A stretch of DNA of 64,000 nt, from positions 124,001 through 188,000 of the forward strand of contig JBCCCR010000011.1 of the NCBI GenBank assembly GCA_039033415.1. Direction: 5' to 3'. The position numbers and the translations under genes are program-made. Under the pieces are notes generated by a model. That model did no database searches. It was given only the letters and a program-made list of their open reading frames with translations, and was not told the origin of the DNA. Positions 10,686 through 18,923 of the stretch are shown here, in pieces (within the stretch, counting starts at the first letter, position 1; each line of letters opens with the position of its first letter). Source of the stretch: Pseudomonadota bacterium. Lineage in GTDB: Bacteria; Pseudomonadota; Gammaproteobacteria; Xanthomonadales; SZUA-38.

Positions 10686-11777
10686 CTAAAGCTTCCGCAG
10701 ATCGCTCAGGGTCTTCAGGACCTGCGACCTGGCCACGTCATCGCGCAGCCGCGCGTCCCCAAGCTGGTTCAACAGCACCAGCCTCAGGCGCCCCGCCAGG
10801 TTTTTCTTGTCGAGCGCCATAATCTTGAGCAGGGCCTCCGGTTCGCTGTCGCGCGGAAGCCGGGTTGGCAGTTCGGCTCGATCGATGAGCCTTTCCACGC
10901 GATCTACGTCGGCGGCGGTCAGGTCTCCGAGGTCTGCCGACAGTGACGCGGCGCACACCATTCCCATCGCTACCGCTTCACCGTGCAGCACCTCGCCATA
11001 GCCGCTGCTCGCCTCCACGGCGTGTCCGAAGGTGTGTCCGAGGTTGAGAAGCGCCCGGCTGCCCTGTTCGGTCTCGTCCCGGGCCACCACCTGCGCTTTG
11101 TGCTCGACGGAAACCTGAACCGCATGCAGGAGCGCGGCGGGCTCAAGCGCGAGCAGATCCGCAACGTGCTGTTCCAGCCAGGCAATAAAATCTCGATCGC
11201 CGATGAGTCCGTACTTGATGACCTCAGCCAGACCGGCTCGCAGTTCCCTGGCCGGCAGCGTACGCAGCGTATCCAGGTCGATCAGGACACCGCGCGGCTG
11301 ATAAAAAGCACCAACCAGATTCTTGCCCGCCGGCAGATTGATGCCGGTCTTGCCGCCCACCGAGGAATCCACCTGTGCCAGCAGGCTCGTCGGTATCTGC
11401 ACAAAACTCACGCCGCGCATATAGGTGGCTGCCGCGAACCCGGCCAGATCACCGACCACTCCGCCTCCCAGCGCAATGACCGTGGCGTCGCGCTGCGCCC
11501 CGGCGTCCACCAGCGCCTGGTGGACCCGCTGCCAGCCGTCGACACACTTTTGAGCCTCGCCGGCGGGGATCACAAGATGATGTGTTGGTCCAGCGTCAAG
11601 CGCGCTGCGCACCGCGTCGAGATAGAGCGGACCGACATTCTCGTCGGTCACAATCAGGCTGACCCCGGTACTCAGCCAGGACTGCAGCAGGTCGTGCCGC
11701 TGCAGCAGGCCGCTGCCGATGTGGATCGGGTAGCTGCGCGCCCCCAGCTCGATGTCGACGTGAGACTCAGCGGACAT
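10686..11777 (-). CDS. aroB: 3-dehydroquinate synthase
   Basis: AroB converts DAHP to 3-dehydroquinate in the shikimate pathway, using NAD and a divalent metal. Visible motifs are GGGVVGDLAGFAAATYMRG (NAD/substrate site), the KTGIN and KNLVGAFYQP segment, and the metal-binding NLGHTFGHAVE. I chose ATG at 11777 (363 residues, close to the usual length), which overlaps the aroK stop by 11 bases. A TTG at 11792 in the same frame would add five residues and cannot be excluded. It is coupled to aroK directly upstream. Confidence 0.96.
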   Translation of the reverse strand: MSAESHVDIELGARSYPIHIGSGLLQRHDLLQSWLSTGVSLIVTDENVGPLYLDAVRSALDAGPTHHLVIPAGEAQKCVDGWQRVHQALVDAGAQRDATVIALGGGVVGDLAGFAAATYMRGVSFVQIPTSLLAQVDSSVGGKTGINLPAGKNLVGAFYQPRGVLIDLDTLRTLPARELRAGLAEVIKYGLIGDRDFIAWLEQHVADLLALEPAALLHAVQVSVEHKAQVVARDETEQGSRALLNLGHTFGHAVEASSGYGEVLHGEAVAMGMVCAASLSADLGDLTAADVDRVERLIDRAELPTRLPRDSEPEALLKIMALDKKNLAGRLRLVLLNQLGDARLRDDVARSQVLKTLSDLRKL

Positions 11778-12297
11778 AATCGGACTGCTCAATCTGATCC
11801 AGCACCCGCCGCGCCATCTGACTGACGCTGATCGCCTCGGACTGCACCGTCAGGTCGGCCAGGTCTTCGTAGATCGGGTTTCGGTCGCGGGCCATGTCAG
11901 CCAGCACCTGATCCCGATTGGGCGCGCTGAGCAGCGGTCGGCGTTTGTCCTGTCGCAGGCGCTGCAGCTGGCGTTCGACCGGCGTTGCGAGGTAGACGAT
12001 AAAGCCGCTGCTCCTCATGATCTGCCGGTTGTCCTCCGCCACCACCGCGCCGCCACCGGTGGCCAGCAGCACGCCGCCCCGGCTGCCGAGCGATTTCAGC
12101 ATGTTGGTCTCCCTGCGTCGAAAACCCGCCTCGCCCTCGATATCAAAGATCAGCGGAATGTCGGCGCCGGTCTGGCTCTCAATCTCGTGATCCAGGTCCA
12201 GAAACAGCAGCCCAAAATGCTGCGCGACCCGCTTGCCCACGGTGGTTTTGCCGGCTCCGGTCGGGCCGATAAAAATGAGGTTCCTCGCAAGCGCCAT
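11767..12297 (-). CDS. aroK: Shikimate kinase
   Basis: AroK phosphorylates shikimate at the 3-OH using ATP. The Walker A loop GPTGAGKTT is at residues 11-19 from the chosen start, followed by FLDLDHEIE (substrate Asp), GFRRRE and ATGGGAV. The chosen ATG (12297) gives 176 residues and an N-terminus (MALARNLIFIGPTGAGKT) that matches the family. The frame extends 22 codons further upstream with a composition unlike coding sequence. It heads the aro-hemE minus-strand operon; the 113-base gap to the divergent exosortase gene must hold its promoter. Confidence 0.96.
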   Translation of the reverse strand: MALARNLIFIGPTGAGKTTVGKRVAQHFGLLFLDLDHEIESQTGADIPLIFDIEGEAGFRRRETNMLKSLGSRGGVLLATGGGAVVAEDNRQIMRSSGFIVYLATPVERQLQRLRQDKRRPLLSAPNRDQVLADMARDRNPIYEDLADLTVQSEAISVSQMARRVLDQIEQSDYVR

Positions 12298-12410
12298 GCG
12301 CCGATGGTACCAGCGTTGGGGGCCTGACGCGGCGCCGGTCGAACGACTGGGGGAAAGGCTCACTTTGACGCATAATATGGCGGTTACCCGAATGTCGGAT
12401 TAGCCGTTTC

Positions 12411-12935
12411 ATGACCCGATTTCTGATCCTGTTTTTGGTCCTGCTCAGCACCCTGTTTTCGGTGCAGATTATTCAGAGCGTGCAGGACGCCGTGATCTTG
12501 CCGTTTACCGCGGTGATTGCTGATGTAAGCGTGGCGATCGTCCGTGCGTTCGACCCGGATGTGGCTGCGTCCGGCAAGATCATTCGCAGTCTGTCGAACA
12601 ACTTCGCCGTTTCGATCGAGCCCGGCTGCAACGGCGTGGAGGCGCTGATCGTCCTGTTTTCGGCGATCTTCGCCTTTCCTGCCCCGATCAAACACAAGCT
12701 GGTTGGCTTTGCGATTGGGTTTTTTGCCATCCAGGGCCTCAATCTGGTACGCATCATTTCCCTGTTTTATCTGGGACAGTGGAGCCTGAGCGCGTTCAAC
12801 TTCTTCCACCTTTATCTCTGGCAGGCGCTGATTATTCTCGACGCGCTGGTCGTGTGGCTGATCTGGCTGCGGTACCTGCCGCCGGCGCCCGGTCCTGACG
12901 ATCCCGACCAGCCGCCGGCGCCGGTGGCCGCCTGA
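12411..12935 (+). CDS. xrtH: Exosortase H-type transpeptidase
   Basis: The 174-residue protein has about five hydrophobic segments and the exosortase catalytic triad: C73 in EPGCNGVEAL, R114 in GLNLVRII and H133 in FFHLYLWQA. Exosortases are inner-membrane enzymes that cleave and sort proteins bearing C-terminal tripartite signals. The short single-domain form, with a Pro-rich tail after the last helix, resembles exosortase H, which acts on IPTLxxWG-CTERM substrates. No protein in the window ends with such a signal, so substrates must lie elsewhere. It is alone on its strand upstream of the YeeZ-like gene by 26 bases. Confidence 0.85.
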   Translation: MTRFLILFLVLLSTLFSVQIIQSVQDAVILPFTAVIADVSVAIVRAFDPDVAASGKIIRSLSNNFAVSIEPGCNGVEALIVLFSAIFAFPAPIKHKLVGFAIGFFAIQGLNLVRIISLFYLGQWSLSAFNFFHLYLWQALIILDALVVWLIWLRYLPPAPGPDDPDQPPAPVAA

Positions 12936-12961
12936 GTCCTGCTGGGCTCAGCAACTTAACG

Positions 12962-13795
12962 ATGGCAAACCCCAGGACGCTCATCGCCGGCATGGGGCGG
13001 CTCGGTGAGGCGGCGGCGAGCCAGCTCTTGGCGGCCGGTCATGAGGTCATAGGGATTAACCGCCGCGGCACCTGCGAGCTGTCGCTGGTCCGCATGCTGG
13101 CGCTGGATTTGACGCAGCCGATCCGTGAGCCTCTGCCCGCAATCGATAACGTGGTCATTGCACTGGCGCCCGGCGCGCGTGACCCAGAGACCTATCGTGA
13201 AACCTACCTGGGTGGCGTCACCCATCTGCTGACGGGTCTGGCGCCGGCCAGCGGCAGACTGCTGTATGTTTCCAGCACGGTGGTCTATCCCCAGGATGAC
13301 GGCGGCTGGATCGATGAGGAGAGCCCGGTTGCCGCACATAACGCCCGCGCCGAGGTTCAGCTCGCGGCCGAGGCGATGGTCCGCGAGGCTGGTAACCGGT
13401 TTGCCGCCGGCGCCGTGTTGCTGCGGTTGGGTGGCATCTATGGTCCCGATCGCCTCGGGCTCCTGCGCCGGGTACGCAGCGGTGAGCCGCTGCCGGCCGC
13501 AGCGACGGCCTACAGCAACCGGATCAGCGAGCACGACGCGGCGCGCCTGCTGGTCCATCTGCTGGACCCCAAACTGGCAGCGGGCTGCTATCTGGGAGTG
13601 GATCAGGAACCGGCCCTCATGCAGGACGTGGTCGGTTGGCTGGCGCGCGAGCTGGGTGTACCCGAACCGGGACCGTCGGACGCGGCGCCGCGGGGAAAAC
13701 GCATCAGCAGCCAGCGGGTGCAGGCGTCAGGTTTTCGCTTCACCTATCCGACCTACCGAGAAGGCTATCGAGAGCTGTTTCCGCTGCTGACGTGA
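12962..13795 (+). CDS. NAD(P)-dependent epimerase/dehydratase-family protein (YeeZ-like)
   Basis: This 277-residue SDR-fold protein has an N-terminal nucleotide-binding loop (IAGMGRLGEAAASQL), a TLLYVSST strand and the SSTVVYP...Y stretch where extended SDRs keep their catalytic Ser/Thr-Tyr pair. It resembles E. coli YeeZ, whose substrate is unknown. It starts with ATG and lies 26 bases after the exosortase gene, so the two may be co-transcribed. The link could be chance. Confidence 0.8.
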   Translation: MANPRTLIAGMGRLGEAAASQLLAAGHEVIGINRRGTCELSLVRMLALDLTQPIREPLPAIDNVVIALAPGARDPETYRETYLGGVTHLLTGLAPASGRLLYVSSTVVYPQDDGGWIDEESPVAAHNARAEVQLAAEAMVREAGNRFAAGAVLLRLGGIYGPDRLGLLRRVRSGEPLPAAATAYSNRISEHDAARLLVHLLDPKLAAGCYLGVDQEPALMQDVVGWLARELGVPEPGPSDAAPRGKRISSQRVQASGFRFTYPTYREGYRELFPLLT

Positions 13796-13867
13796 GCCAA
13801 AATTTTCCGCGGACCGTAACCCGATTGAGCAGGTTTCCCGGGCGCGGTTCCTGCTAGACTCCCGCCC

Positions 13868-14458
13868 ATGCAGGACAATCTCTATCTGGAAGCGATCGAT
13901 ACCCTGAGACAGTGGGTGGAAGAAGCCCGCGAAGCGGGTGAGGTGGAGCCGACGGCGATGACGCTGGCCACCGTTAACGAGGCTGGGCAGCCTAGCGCCC
14001 GGGTGGTGCTTTTGAAGGCGCTCGATGCCGAAGGACCGGTGTTTTACACCAACCTCCACAGCCGCAAGGGTGGCGAACTAAGAGGACAGCCGAAGGTAGC
14101 GCTGTGCTTTTATTTTACCCGTCTCGACCGGCAGGTTCGCGTCGAGGGGACGGCGTCGATTGTCACCGACGAACAGGCGGACGCCTACTTCGCCAGCCGG
14201 GATCGGGGCAGCCAGCTCGGCGCCTGGGCGTCTCAGCAGTCGCAGCCGCTGGCCTCTCGGCAGGAGCTGGAGGATCGTATCGCGTCGCTCGATCAGCAAT
14301 ACGAGGGCCAGCCGGTGCCTCGACCGCCCCACTGGAGCGGTGTGCGGGTGACGCCGGTCGCCATGGAGGTCTGGCAGGGTCGCGCGCATCGGGTCCACGA
14401 GCGATGGCGCTATGAGGCCGGCTCTGACGGCTGGCGAAAGTCGCTCCTGCAGCCATGA
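13868..14458 (+). CDS. pdxH: Pyridoxamine 5'-phosphate oxidase
   Basis: PdxH oxidises PNP or PMP to pyridoxal 5'-phosphate using FMN and O2. The 196-residue protein carries RVVLLK, YTNLHSRKGGELRGQP (FMN phosphate site) and the C-terminal segment ending HRVHERWRY and W-KSLLQP. It is slightly shorter at the N-terminus than the E. coli enzyme. Its stop overlaps the start of yjbQ (ATGA), so translation of the pair is coupled. Confidence 0.96.
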   Translation: MQDNLYLEAIDTLRQWVEEAREAGEVEPTAMTLATVNEAGQPSARVVLLKALDAEGPVFYTNLHSRKGGELRGQPKVALCFYFTRLDRQVRVEGTASIVTDEQADAYFASRDRGSQLGAWASQQSQPLASRQELEDRIASLDQQYEGQPVPRPPHWSGVRVTPVAMEVWQGRAHRVHERWRYEAGSDGWRKSLLQP

Positions 14459-14871
14459 CGGTGCGGCATCACCAGCTGCTGGTAGCTACAGCCGGCAGGG
14501 GTTTTACCGAGATCAGCGCCGATCTCCGGGACGCGGTGGCCGAAGCGGGCGAGCGCGAGGCGCTCTGCCATTGTTTCCTCCACCATACGAGCGCGTCGCT
14601 GATCGTGATGGAAAATGCTGACCCCGACGTGCTCCACGACCTCGAAGGATTTATGGGCCGGCTGGTCATCGACGGTGACCCCCACTTTAAGCACGTGGCG
14701 GAAGGTGATGATGACATGTCGGCTCATATCCGCATGGCCCTGACCCATACCTCACTGACGATTCCCGTTCGGGAAGGCAAGCTGGACCTGGGCACCTGGC
14801 AAGGGGTCTATCTTTGGGAGCATCGGGAAGCGGGCCATCGACGGCGCATTACCGTGACGATCAGCGCATGA
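14455..14871 (+). CDS. yjbQ: YjbQ-family protein (UPF0047)
   Basis: The 138-residue protein matches the YjbQ family throughout: FLHHTSASLIVMENADP (metal-binding His pair), DDMSAHI and GTWQGVYLWEHR near the end. YjbQ of E. coli has weak thiamin phosphate synthase activity in vitro; the physiological role is open. It is joined by ATGA overlaps to pdxH before it and trmH after it. Confidence 0.93.
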   Translation: MTVRHHQLLVATAGRGFTEISADLRDAVAEAGEREALCHCFLHHTSASLIVMENADPDVLHDLEGFMGRLVIDGDPHFKHVAEGDDDMSAHIRMALTHTSLTIPVREGKLDLGTWQGVYLWEHREAGHRRRITVTISA

Positions 14872-15530
14872 CGCCGGAACGCTTTGCGCTGGTGCAGCAA
14901 AAGCTCGCGCTGCGCCAGCCTGACCTGACCGTGCTCCTGGAGCAGGTTCACAAGTCGCACAACTTTTCGGCCATCCTGCGAAGCTGTGATGCGGTCGGCG
15001 TCTTCGAGGCCAACGTGGTCCCTCCGGAAGGCGGAACGCCGCTGTCAAACCATACCGCGCAGGGGGCGGAAAAGTGGGTGCAGGTTCGGCGCTTTCCGGC
15101 CATGGAAAGCGCACAGGATCAGCTCAGGTCTGAGGGGTTTCAGCTCCTGGCGGCGCACCTGGACCACCGCGCGGTCGACTATCGCGACGTCGACTATACG
15201 CGGCCCACGGCCGTGGTCCTGGGGGCTGAACGGGACGGTGTCAGCGAGGGGACGCTCGAACGCTGTGACGCCACCATTTTTATCCCCATGCAGGGTATGG
15301 TGCAGTCGCTGAACGTGTCGGTAGCCTGTGCGCTGATTTTGTTTGAAGCGCAGCGTCAACGCATGGCTAGCGGGCATTATGAGTCTCGACGATTGACCGG
15401 CCTGCGTTACGACAAAACGCGATTTGAATGGCTGCACCCGACCATCGCCCGCTATTGCCGACAGCAGGGACGCCGCTACCCGCCGCTGGATGAAAATGGC
15501 GAGCTCTTAGAACACCCGGTAAAAACCTGA
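14868..15530 (+). CDS. trmH: tRNA (guanosine-18-2'-O)-methyltransferase
   Basis: TrmH methylates G18 in the D-loop of tRNA with S-adenosylmethionine. The 220-residue protein starts at the ATG that overlaps the yjbQ stop; a longer frame begins inside yjbQ and is not needed. The N-terminus MTPERFALVQQKLALRQPDL and the following HKSHNFSAILRSCDAVGV match the family. The SPOUT knot motifs VVLGAERDGVS and IPMQGMVQSLNVSVA are complete. Confidence 0.96.
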   Translation: MTPERFALVQQKLALRQPDLTVLLEQVHKSHNFSAILRSCDAVGVFEANVVPPEGGTPLSNHTAQGAEKWVQVRRFPAMESAQDQLRSEGFQLLAAHLDHRAVDYRDVDYTRPTAVVLGAERDGVSEGTLERCDATIFIPMQGMVQSLNVSVACALILFEAQRQRMASGHYESRRLTGLRYDKTRFEWLHPTIARYCRQQGRRYPPLDENGELLEHPVKT

Positions 15531-15542
15531 AGAAAGCCTGGC

Positions 15543-15986
15543 ATGAAAAAAGTCTGGAAAGAAATCAAAAACGCCTTCAAAACCGAAGTGGCCGACGAAG
15601 ACGAAGAGGTCGCCCACGTCGCCGCCGCGGCGCTGATGATCGAAATGTGTGAGGCGGATCTTGAGACCACCCCCGAAGAGCTAGAGGCTGTCGCGCGGGT
15701 GCTTGGTGAAGTGTTCAAGCTGGATCAGGCCGTGGTGGCCGATCTGGTTGCGCAAGCGCGCAGCAATAACGATCAGGAGATCTCCTATTTCCCGCACGTT
15801 GAGATCGTCAACCGCGTTTGCGGCGCGGCGGAAAAGGCCGAGATTGTCCGCAGCCTGTGGGAGGTTGCAGCGGCTGACGGCAAGGTTGACCGCTACGAGG
15901 AGCACTACCTGCGGCGACTGTGCGAACTCATCCACGTACCGCATCGGGTTTTTGTCAAAACCCGCAACGAGATTCTTCGGCTGTAG
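15543..15986 (+). CDS. TerB-like (tellurite-resistance type) helical protein
   Basis: This 147-residue soluble protein has an acidic N-terminal half and the TerB-like pattern of paired helical repeats: AALMIEMCEADLETTPEE and SLWEVAAADGKVDRYEE, each with an acidic turn. Such proteins are often annotated as TerB family; a function in tellurite resistance is not implied for isolated copies. It follows trmH by 12 bases on the same strand and converges on fis. Confidence 0.85.
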   Translation: MKKVWKEIKNAFKTEVADEDEEVAHVAAAALMIEMCEADLETTPEELEAVARVLGEVFKLDQAVVADLVAQARSNNDQEISYFPHVEIVNRVCGAAEKAEIVRSLWEVAAADGKVDRYEEHYLRRLCELIHVPHRVFVKTRNEILRL

Positions 15987-16060
15987 CTGACGGTCCAGCG
16001 AAAACGCCGTTCTATGACAGCCTGCTACCCCGCGAGGCTGCCACCAGCTTGGCGGCCGGG

Positions 16061-16351
16061 CTACTGGAGCCCGTAGTGTTGGATGCGCTTGCGGAGCGTC
16101 CCTCGGCTGACCCCCAGGATCTCGGCGCTACGGCACTGGTTGCCGCCGGTGAATCGCAGCACTTCCTCAAGCAGAGGCTTCTCAACCTCCTCCAGCACCA
16201 GCTTGCGCAGATCTTCGGGCTGGTTGTCCCCATAGCGTTTGAGGAACGTCTTAACAGAATTTCTCACCGTCTTGCGGATGTCGTCGTGGCTTGGATTGTC
16301 GTCGTTTGGACGATCGGGATTGTTGTTATCTGATGTATCGCGGAACGTCAT
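16061..16351 (-). CDS. fis: Fis-family nucleoid-associated regulator
   Basis: The 96-residue protein has a polar N-terminus rich in Asn, Asp and Pro, a central helical dimerisation part, and a C-terminal helix-turn-helix (GNQCRSAEILGVSRGTLRKR) typical of Fis. Fis bends DNA and modulates transcription, recombination and replication. In many gammaproteobacteria it follows dusB; in Xanthomonadales it usually sits next to the prmA/DUF3426 genes and before purH. Here it follows the DUF3426 gene with a 250-base gap, while purH-purD are about 38 kb away. It has its own likely promoter. Confidence 0.93.
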   Translation of the reverse strand: MTFRDTSDNNNPDRPNDDNPSHDDIRKTVRNSVKTFLKRYGDNQPEDLRKLVLEEVEKPLLEEVLRFTGGNQCRSAEILGVSRGTLRKRIQHYGLQ

Positions 16352-16440
16352 AGCTGTGTCGCCTGCCCCTGCCCGGCGGCTCCCTCTTTCCCCTTTATTT
16401 TATGACCGGCGGTGCCGGCGCGTTTGTAAGCAGGGCAACC

Positions 16441-16469
16441 ACTATACGCCTGGGGTTTACTTTTGCCAG
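16441..16469 (-). promoter_or_regulatory. Likely sigma-70 promoter of fis
   Basis: On the minus strand CTGGCA (16464-16469) and TATAGT (16441-16446) are 17 bases apart. They match four and five of six consensus bases. The -10 lies about 90 bases upstream of the fis ATG. Seen by eye only. Confidence 0.5.
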
Positions 16470-16568
16470 ATGCGACTTTGTACAGTAGTTATGAGATTTT
16501 GCTATCTGCCCCGGCAGCTTGCGTGCGCTTTCTCATCGACCGCCGGACTTTGCGCCTGTAAGTGAGCT

Positions 16569-16604
16569 TAGTGTCCTGCGGCGTTAATTCGCCGCAGGAC
16601 ACTA
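16569..16604. repeat. Perfect inverted repeat, 15-base arms, over the DUF3426 gene stop codon
   Basis: Arms 16569-16583 (TAGTGTCCTGCGGCG) and 16590-16604 are exact reverse complements around the loop TTAATT. The stop codon of the DUF3426 gene (16602-16604) is part of the arm. There is no T-run on either side, so it is not a standard intrinsic terminator. It could be a REP-like element, a processing or 3' stability hairpin, or a protein-binding palindrome. Confidence 0.85.
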
Positions 16605-18011
16605 GCGAAAGTCGAACTCGAACGCGACGGCACTGCTACCCGGATCGATCACCTCAAACACCAGCGGGAGCAAATGGCCCGGCACCATGCCCGCCGGGTC
16701 GGGGTTTTCCAGATACTCGACGGGCGTAAAGCGCCGCATGGCCACCGCCCGCCCTGACAGATCGGCCATCGTGATTTCGACCACTGGATGAGGCTGATTG
16801 AACTCCGCCTGGTTCTGAAGCGTGGCGCTGATCAGCAGCGCGCCCTCCACCGATGGGTGCGGCTCGATGCTGCGACTCGTGAGCTGGATCCGCGCCAGAT
16901 CGCTGGGCAGCTCAAGCTGGCACCTAAGGAACTCGCAGGCTTTGCTGACCCAGGGCCTTAGCGTTGCGTCGCGGGCCAGCCGATCGTGTTCCAGTGCAAA
17001 CCACTGGCCGCCCAGCGCCAGCAGCGCAAAGCCGCTCCAGAGTCCCCAGAGCCAGGTGCTGCGCGTTCGGTTACGCGCCGCGCGGTCCGCGGCAAGTTCC
17101 ATCGCCACACCCGACAGCGGCATTGCGACGTCAGGTGGTTCCGTCGGTGCGTCATCGTCGTCGCTCGGATCCTCGCTCGGCGACTTGGCCCGGGTAAACA
17201 CTTCAGGCAGCGGTTCGTTCGGATCGGGCTCTTGCGGCGTCGCCTTTGGTCCGATGGGCTCGATCGCTTCCAGCGTATCGACTTCATCGCTAAGCGAAAT
17301 CGCGTGGTCCTTTTCGGTTTCGTCGGTGCTCGATTCCTGGGGTTCGATCGAGGGTGCAGGAGGCGCCGCCTCCGTCACGGGTGCCTCGTCGGCTTCCTCG
17401 CTCGACGCCAGGGGGCGGCTTGCTTCGGTCGGCGGTCCGTAGCGATGGGCGACCCAGGCTTCCCCGTCCGCTGCCACCTCGCTGTCCGGCCCCGGTTTGC
17501 CGGACGGATCACCGGCTGGCGTCGGCCCGGGCGTATCGTTATGCGCCGCAGGCTGTGGACTGTCCTCGGGAGTGTCCGGCTCGTTGATCAGCCGATCAAA
17601 TTCGCGCTCCAAGGCTTCGTCATCCGAGAGGTCGAGCGGTGGCGGATTGTCGTCCGTCGCCGCCGGCTCGGCGGCAGCGGGCGTTGGATCCGCAGGGTTG
17701 GGTTCGTTGGGCGGTGGCCGGGCTGGCGTCTCGGCATGCTCGGAGCCCTGCGGCTCTCGTGATGGCGGCGGCGCGGGCCAGAAGAGGTCGTCGATGGGCG
17801 GCGCGTCGGAGCCCGGGTCACTGAGTGTCGGCGGATGATCGCTATGAAAACAGGTGGGGATCTGGCCATCTTCGTCCAGCGAATCGGACAAGGACTGAAC
17901 CGCAAAAAACACCGCGCCGCAGGCGCCGCAGCGGACATTGCCCCCCGAAATGGACAGCGCGTCGGCGCTGACCGGGAAAACCGTGGCGCATTCCGGGCAT
18001 TGGGTAAACAT
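16602..18011 (-). CDS. Zinc-ribbon (MJ0042-type) and DUF3426 membrane protein
   Basis: The 469-residue protein starts at ATG 18011, one base after the prmA stop; the longer frame runs back into prmA. Residues 1-40 form a zinc ribbon (QCPECATVFPV and VRCGACGAVF, two CxxC pairs). An acidic, Pro-rich linker of roughly 270 residues follows. A single transmembrane helix lies near residues 320-340 (TWLWGLWSGFALLALGGQ), then a C-terminal DUF3426 domain (about 355-469). The family is common in proteobacteria next to prmA; its function is unknown. The topology suggests a cytoplasmic sensor-like N-terminus and a periplasmic DUF3426 domain. Confidence 0.88.
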   Translation of the reverse strand: MFTQCPECATVFPVSADALSISGGNVRCGACGAVFFAVQSLSDSLDEDGQIPTCFHSDHPPTLSDPGSDAPPIDDLFWPAPPPSREPQGSEHAETPARPPPNEPNPADPTPAAAEPAATDDNPPPLDLSDDEALEREFDRLINEPDTPEDSPQPAAHNDTPGPTPAGDPSGKPGPDSEVAADGEAWVAHRYGPPTEASRPLASSEEADEAPVTEAAPPAPSIEPQESSTDETEKDHAISLSDEVDTLEAIEPIGPKATPQEPDPNEPLPEVFTRAKSPSEDPSDDDDAPTEPPDVAMPLSGVAMELAADRAARNRTRSTWLWGLWSGFALLALGGQWFALEHDRLARDATLRPWVSKACEFLRCQLELPSDLARIQLTSRSIEPHPSVEGALLISATLQNQAEFNQPHPVVEITMADLSGRAVAMRRFTPVEYLENPDPAGMVPGHLLPLVFEVIDPGSSAVAFEFDFR

Positions 18012-18012
18012 G

Positions 18013-18894
18013 TCAGCTTCGTGCGGCCGCCAGCAGGAGCACCCAGCCGTCGCGCCCCTGAACCGCAAAGTCGGAGAAGGCGTCGGCATAGGCAGCGGTG
18101 ACCGACTCCGCCTGTGCTTCGAGAATGCCGGACAGCATCAGCCGCGTACCGGGCCTGGCAAGCTTGCCCAAAATGTCGGCGTAGTCGATCAGCGTCCCGG
18201 AGAGGATGTTCGCGACAATCAGATCAAAGGGCCCTGCCGCTTGCTCGAGGGACGGCGCAACCGTCACCGCCAGGCCGTTGCGACGGGCGTTTTCGCCGGT
18301 CGCCAGCAGCGCCTGCGGGTCGTTGTCGACGGCGACCACTGACGCTGCTCCGCGCAGCGCGGCGGCCAGCGCAAGGATGCCCGACCCGCAGCCGAGGTCG
18401 AGGACAGCCTGGTCTTCGAGCTTCAGGTCCGCCAGCTGATCCAGGCACAGGGCCGTGGTGGCGTGGCTCCCGGTGCCGAAGGCCAGTCCTGGGTCCATAA
18501 ACAGGACGTCACCCGCCGGCGTTGGCTCGTAGTGCCAGGGGCAGATACAAAGGTTGTCGGCAGCACCAAAGTGCACCGGTTCGAAATGGTCTAGCCAGAC
18601 CCGTTCCCAGGGCTGATCGGCGAGCGCCGTGAGGGCCATGCTGCGCGCCTCGTCCGGCTGTAGCTGTGGTCCCAGGGCCAGCCGGAGCAAAGCGCCATCC
18701 AGGTCGGCGGCAAAGAGTCCGCGCGCGATGAGTGTCTCCCAGAGCGGCGTGGCGGCCGGGGCCGGCTCCAGCACCGGCGCCGCCTGTTCGTTGGGGACCA
18801 GCGTGACCGCCTGCGCGCCCGCTTCCATCATCAGCATTTCGACCGCCTCAGCTCGCTCCGGCGCCACTGATATCGACAGCTCTTGCCAGCTCAC
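18013..18894 (-). CDS. prmA: Ribosomal protein L11 methyltransferase
   Basis: PrmA trimethylates lysines and the N-terminus of ribosomal protein L11. The 293-residue protein has the N-terminal substrate-recognition domain (WQELSISVAPERAEAVEMLM) and the SAM motifs GTGSHATTALCL and VLDLGCGSGILALAA, then FDLIVANILSGTL (catalytic NI motif). It starts with GTG. It lies 29 bases after accC and one base before the DUF3426 gene, a conserved order. Confidence 0.96.
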   Translation of the reverse strand: MSWQELSISVAPERAEAVEMLMMEAGAQAVTLVPNEQAAPVLEPAPAATPLWETLIARGLFAADLDGALLRLALGPQLQPDEARSMALTALADQPWERVWLDHFEPVHFGAADNLCICPWHYEPTPAGDVLFMDPGLAFGTGSHATTALCLDQLADLKLEDQAVLDLGCGSGILALAAALRGAASVVAVDNDPQALLATGENARRNGLAVTVAPSLEQAAGPFDLIVANILSGTLIDYADILGKLARPGTRLMLSGILEAQAESVTAAYADAFSDFAVQGRDGWVLLLAAARS

Positions 18895-18923
18895 TCAGGT
18901 TGCGCTCTTATGGCTGCGGCCCA

